The notes below the pieces were generated by a model that was given only the letters and a program-made list of their open reading frames with translations, was not told the DNA's origin and made no database searches. The position numbers and the translations under genes are program-made. DNA of 61,727 nt from DASZMJ01 sp035551935 (GTDB taxonomy: Bacteria > Planctomycetota > Planctomycetia > Isosphaerales > Isosphaeraceae): NCBI GenBank assembly GCA_035551935.1, contig DASZMJ010000220.1, forward strand, positions 1 to 61,727, written 5' to 3'. Positions 59,271 to 61,727 of the stretch are shown one piece after another. Positions within the stretch are counted from its first letter, which is position 1. The number at the start of each line of letters is the position of its first letter.

Positions 59271-59768
59271 GGTGAACGAAGGTGATCGGTCGGTTCGTTC
59301 CGGGAGGAGGGGGACCCGGGGTCGGGGGCCAGGGGCCGAGGGGAGTTGGGTTCGTTCCGCGCCGCGACTTCCCTCCTCCTCTCGATGACCCCGTCCCCGG
59401 ACCTCCGACCCCATTCTTTGGTTCGTTCCGCGCCGGCGCGGCCCGACGGGACGTCTTGCCCAGTCGGCCCAATGCCCCGTTCGGTTCGTTCCGCGCCGAG
59501 AAATGTGCCGGCAGACTCCGCCCAGTCGGCCCAATGCCCCGTTCGGTTCGTTCCGCGCCGGGGCCGGGGCGAGCTTCGACTCGTCTCGAGCGATGAGGCC
59601 GCGCCGATTCGGCCTCCCCCGGGATTGGGTTCGTTTTGCGCCGCGTCGCCGACCGGGATTGGGTTCGTTTTGCGCCGCGACGGCCTCTCCGTCCATGTCC
59701 CCGGCTCCTGGCCGCCGATCCCGGGCCGCTCCCCGAAGTGAACCAAGGTGTTCCGTCGGTTCGTTCCG
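59271..59768. repeat. Irregular direct-repeat array of a GGTTCGTTYYGCGCC-like motif
   Basis: Eight copies of the motif start at 59292, 59349, 59420, 59483, 59545, 59628, 59662 and 59758. Seven read GGTTCGTTCCGCGCC or GGTTCGTTTTGCGCC; the first diverges after CCG. Longer duplications are nested: a perfect 40-base copy (59459-59498 and 59521-59560), a perfect 25-base copy (59621-59645 and 59655-59679), and related 32-base ends (59271-59302 and 59737-59768, 28 of 32 identical). Spacing is 34-96 bases, so it is not a CRISPR. No convincing gene covers it. Confidence 0.85.
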
Positions 59769-60034
59769 CGCCGGCCCAACGCCGATCGCCTGGATGGCTG
59801 GGAGTGTCGAGGGCGTTGCGTCGTCGAGCGTATCGAAGGACATGAAGGCCGTTCTCATCGAGTCACAGGAGTCGTGGCGCGCAAAATGCCCCTCCCGCGA
59901 GGAGTCGCCATTCCCTCAGTTGGAATCCGGCGCGAAATCCGGCAGGAATCCCGGGAAAAAGTCACGGGGTCATCGTGTCGTGGACCTGCGGCCCGGCGCT
60001 TCGTCTGGAAGTCGGGACACGATGGTCCAGCCTC
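59769..60034. other. Non-coding remainder of the 1055-base gap between sigma factor and peroxidase genes
   Basis: The whole stretch 59061-60115 lacks a supported gene. Its left part holds the sigma promoter and the repeat array; this right part holds several open frames on both strands that look like GC-driven shadows, with no start-site or family support. Confidence 0.4.
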
Positions 60035-60064
60035 TTGTCGCCCGACTCGTACGCAGCCTATTGT
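60035..60064 (+). promoter_or_regulatory. Possible promoter of the peroxidase-like gene
   Basis: TTGTCG and TATTGT are separated by 18 bases. The predicted start near 60071 gives a 45-base leader ending in GGAGG and the ATG. Confidence 0.45.
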
Positions 60065-60115
60065 TGGGGGCGGCCGATCGGACCCCAGGTTCCGTCATCT
60101 CATGGAGGCAGTCTG

Positions 60116-61675
60116 ATGCTGAACAGGCATAGACTCGTCGCGGGAGTCCTTCCCGCCCTGTTGGTGGGCGGAGTCGTCGTCCTGGTGCATTCGGCGGCGG
60201 GCGAGGACCCGAACGCCCAGCCGCCCCGACCCCCTCGCGACGTCGTCGCCGAGGCCCAGACGCCGAAAGACGCCCCGGTGGAGCGGCCGGAACAGCGGAA
60301 GACGGCACACGATCGGTCCGACATCTTCGCCCCGGGCAAGGCGGCTGCGTCCTCGGAGGCCCTGGTCGACCAGCCGGAGAAGGGCGGCATGACCGGGTTC
60401 GACTTCTATCGGGACCCGCTGGGCGCGATGAAGCCGGGGACGACCTTCGAGGAGAACTACAAGGCCGCCGTGGCCAACAAGCCGAAGGTCGCGGCGCGGC
60501 AGCGAAAGCTGCTGGAGAGCCGCTACGATCTCGAGCCCAGGCTCGACCCGAAGGTCACGATGTCGCGGGGCAAGCCCCTCGCGGTGGGGCCGACGGCCCG
60601 CCTGCCGCAGGGCATGGACTGGGAGAAGCTGGCCGCCTTGAGCCCGAGCGAGGTCCGTCGTCAGGGCGCCTTCCCGTACAAGGCGCTGCCCCACCCGGTG
60701 CAAGGCGGCGGGCTGGGGGGCCAGGTCTTTCCGGCGATGCAGATCAAGATGTTCCCCCGCCTGGAGCGTTACGACGTCGAGTTCGACCTCCCCGAGGCTT
60801 TCCTGGCCGAGTTCCCGCCCGCGATGTACCTCCAGAACCGGCCCGAGCTGGGCGACGTCTCCCGCGGCGAGGTCGTCTCAATCAACAATTACTACCGCCT
60901 GTTCAAGGACCTGTTGACGCCGGTGCAGCTCGACGGCTTGCGACTGCTGGTGACGCCGTTCCCCCAGGAGGAGTTCAATCCGACCGACGACCGCAAGAGC
61001 GCCGAGCCGAGCCTGGGGGTGACCTGCCTGGACTGTCACGTCAACGGCCACACCAGCGGGCAGTTCCACATCAATCCCGACACCCGGCCCGAGCAGCGGC
61101 GTTTGCGCCTCGACACGGTGAGCCTGCGCGGCCTGTTCAACCAGCAGATCCACGGTTCGAAGCGGAGCCTGCGTTCGGTCGAGGACTTCACCGAATTCGA
61201 GCAGCGCACGGCCTACTTCAACGGCGACGAGATCCACGCCATCAAGAAGGGGATGAACATCCTGGATCGCATCCAGGTGACGCACATGGCCCAGATGCAG
61301 AACATGTTCGATTTCCCGCCCGCGCCCAAGCTGACCCCGCTGGGCCGTCTCGACCCGGAGAAGGCGACCGAGGGCGAGCTCCGCGGCGAGAAGCTATTCT
61401 TCGGCAAGGCGCAGTGCTCGGCCTGCCACCCGGCGCCCTTCTACCTCGACAACCAGATGCACGACCTTCACCTGGAGCGTTTCCTATCGCACGAGGCGGG
61501 CGACGGCCCGATCAAGAGTTTCACGCTCCGCGGCATCAAAGACAGCCCGCCATACCTGCACGACGGCCGCTGCCTGACCCGGGAAGACACCGTCGAGTTC
61601 TTCAACCTCGTCCTCGAGTTGAAGCTCACGAAGGATGAGAAACAGAACCTGGTGGCGTTCATGCGGCAACTGTGA
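60116..61675 (+). CDS. Diheme cytochrome c peroxidase/MauG-like exported protein
   Basis: The 519-residue protein starts with a signal peptide or anchor (RLVAGVLPALLVGGVVVLVHSA). About 250 residues without a known motif follow, then two heme-c sites: CLDCH (C304, C307, H308) and CSACH (C434, C437, H438). The ending GIKDSPPYLHDGRCLTREDTVEFF is the typical C-terminal block of the cytochrome c peroxidase/MauG family. Such enzymes reduce peroxide or oxidise protein side chains in the periplasm. The N-terminal half is longer than in the standard peroxidase (about 330 residues). GGAGG lies seven bases before the ATG. Confidence 0.85.
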   Translation: MLNRHRLVAGVLPALLVGGVVVLVHSAAGEDPNAQPPRPPRDVVAEAQTPKDAPVERPEQRKTAHDRSDIFAPGKAAASSEALVDQPEKGGMTGFDFYRDPLGAMKPGTTFEENYKAAVANKPKVAARQRKLLESRYDLEPRLDPKVTMSRGKPLAVGPTARLPQGMDWEKLAALSPSEVRRQGAFPYKALPHPVQGGGLGGQVFPAMQIKMFPRLERYDVEFDLPEAFLAEFPPAMYLQNRPELGDVSRGEVVSINNYYRLFKDLLTPVQLDGLRLLVTPFPQEEFNPTDDRKSAEPSLGVTCLDCHVNGHTSGQFHINPDTRPEQRRLRLDTVSLRGLFNQQIHGSKRSLRSVEDFTEFEQRTAYFNGDEIHAIKKGMNILDRIQVTHMAQMQNMFDFPPAPKLTPLGRLDPEKATEGELRGEKLFFGKAQCSACHPAPFYLDNQMHDLHLERFLSHEAGDGPIKSFTLRGIKDSPPYLHDGRCLTREDTVEFFNLVLELKLTKDEKQNLVAFMRQL

Positions 61676-61700
61676 TGTGGAATCGCGTCGATCGATCGCT

Positions 61701-61727
61701 CTTCGTAGGGTCCGCTCTTGCGGACCG
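61701..61727. repeat. Family I repeat, cut by the right edge of the window
   Basis: CTTCGTAGGGTCCGCTCTTG starts here, and 22 bases (61705-61726) are identical to the left arm of the repeat at 58103-58137. It begins 26 bases after the peroxidase stop, so a complete inverted repeat probably continues beyond the window. Confidence 0.75.

Noticed and set aside
59271..59768. CRISPR array
   Set aside because: Spacing is irregular (34-96 bases), the repeat is short and partly diverged, nested duplications cover the spacers and no cas gene is present.
59175..59858. Protein-coding gene across the repeat array on the minus strand (with RNEPN-like repeats)
   Set aside because: Several overlapping frames on both strands are open, none has a ribosome site or non-repetitive conserved domain, and the frame runs through the sigma-factor promoter.

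Overview
The window is high-GC DNA from a planctomycete, most likely family Isosphaeraceae. This rests on the protein repertoire: exported proteins with an N-terminal LExRxLL-like motif, a cysteine-rich YTV-repeat surface protein, Ser/Thr kinases fused to membrane segments or WD40 repeats, DUF1080 and HEAT/CxxCH exported proteins, and a MoxR/DUF58/VWA operon with large membrane proteins. Most genes end codons in G or C. Starts are often GTG or TTG. No rRNA or tRNA gene was seen.

Layout. 1-59: the 5' end of a likely transposase running off the left edge. 335-9461: exported or envelope proteins (S53 peptidase, helical LExRxLL protein, gamma-glutamyltransferase, DUF3500 protein) with a ribokinase, a small membrane protein and a Ser/Thr kinase. 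9690-12202: a BASS-family transporter translationally coupled to an RsmG-SpoU double rRNA/tRNA methyltransferase. 12205-19985: DUF1080 hydrolase, zinc-ribbon/HEAT/CxxCH protein, kinase-WD40 protein and YTV protein. 20098-29174 (minus): a complete heme-copper oxidase operon read from the right: diheme lipoprotein cytochrome c, subunits II and I, heme A synthase, heme O synthase, subunits III and IV, a Sco1-DUF420 fusion and a small membrane protein. 29528-31302 (plus): a CPBP protease and a metallophosphoesterase. 31322-39121 (minus): the whole F1Fo ATP synthase operon in the classical order atpI-B-E-F-H-A-G-D-C, preceded by two tandem sigma70-type promoters. 39370-44120 (plus): a possible structured RNA or leader, a DUF4912 protein, a UVR-motif protein, a GT39-like glycosyltransferase, a Gly/Tyr-rich exported protein and a small Cys/His protein. 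44130-56013 (minus): a seven-gene MoxR-DUF58-VWA operon ending in an exported alpha-toroid (prenyltransferase/squalene-cyclase-like) protein. 56167-61675: ParB-like protein, RmlD-like reductase, a primary-type sigma factor and a MauG/cytochrome-c-peroxidase-like diheme protein.

How the genes fit together. The oxidase operon and the ATP synthase operon sit about 2 kb apart and supply respiration and ATP. The oxidase operon carries its own heme A pathway (ctaB, ctaA) and copper chaperone. The MoxR operon encodes an AAA ATPase, a DUF58 adaptor and VWA membrane proteins, plus a large membrane protein, a coiled-coil protein and an exported alpha-toroid. This looks like an envelope assembly or stress machine whose substrate is unknown.

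Non-coding structure is unusually rich. At least four long, near-perfect inverted repeats from about three sequence families sit between genes, with a fifth partly visible at the right edge. One lies inside the oxidase operon and one supplies the stop codon of the reductase gene. Upstream of the sigma-factor gene there is an irregular array of eight copies of a short motif (GGTTCGTTYYGCGCC-like) with larger nested duplications. Several promoters with TTGnCn-17-TAnnnT architecture are readable. Isolated islands of A/T-ending codons occur inside otherwise GC3-rich genes.
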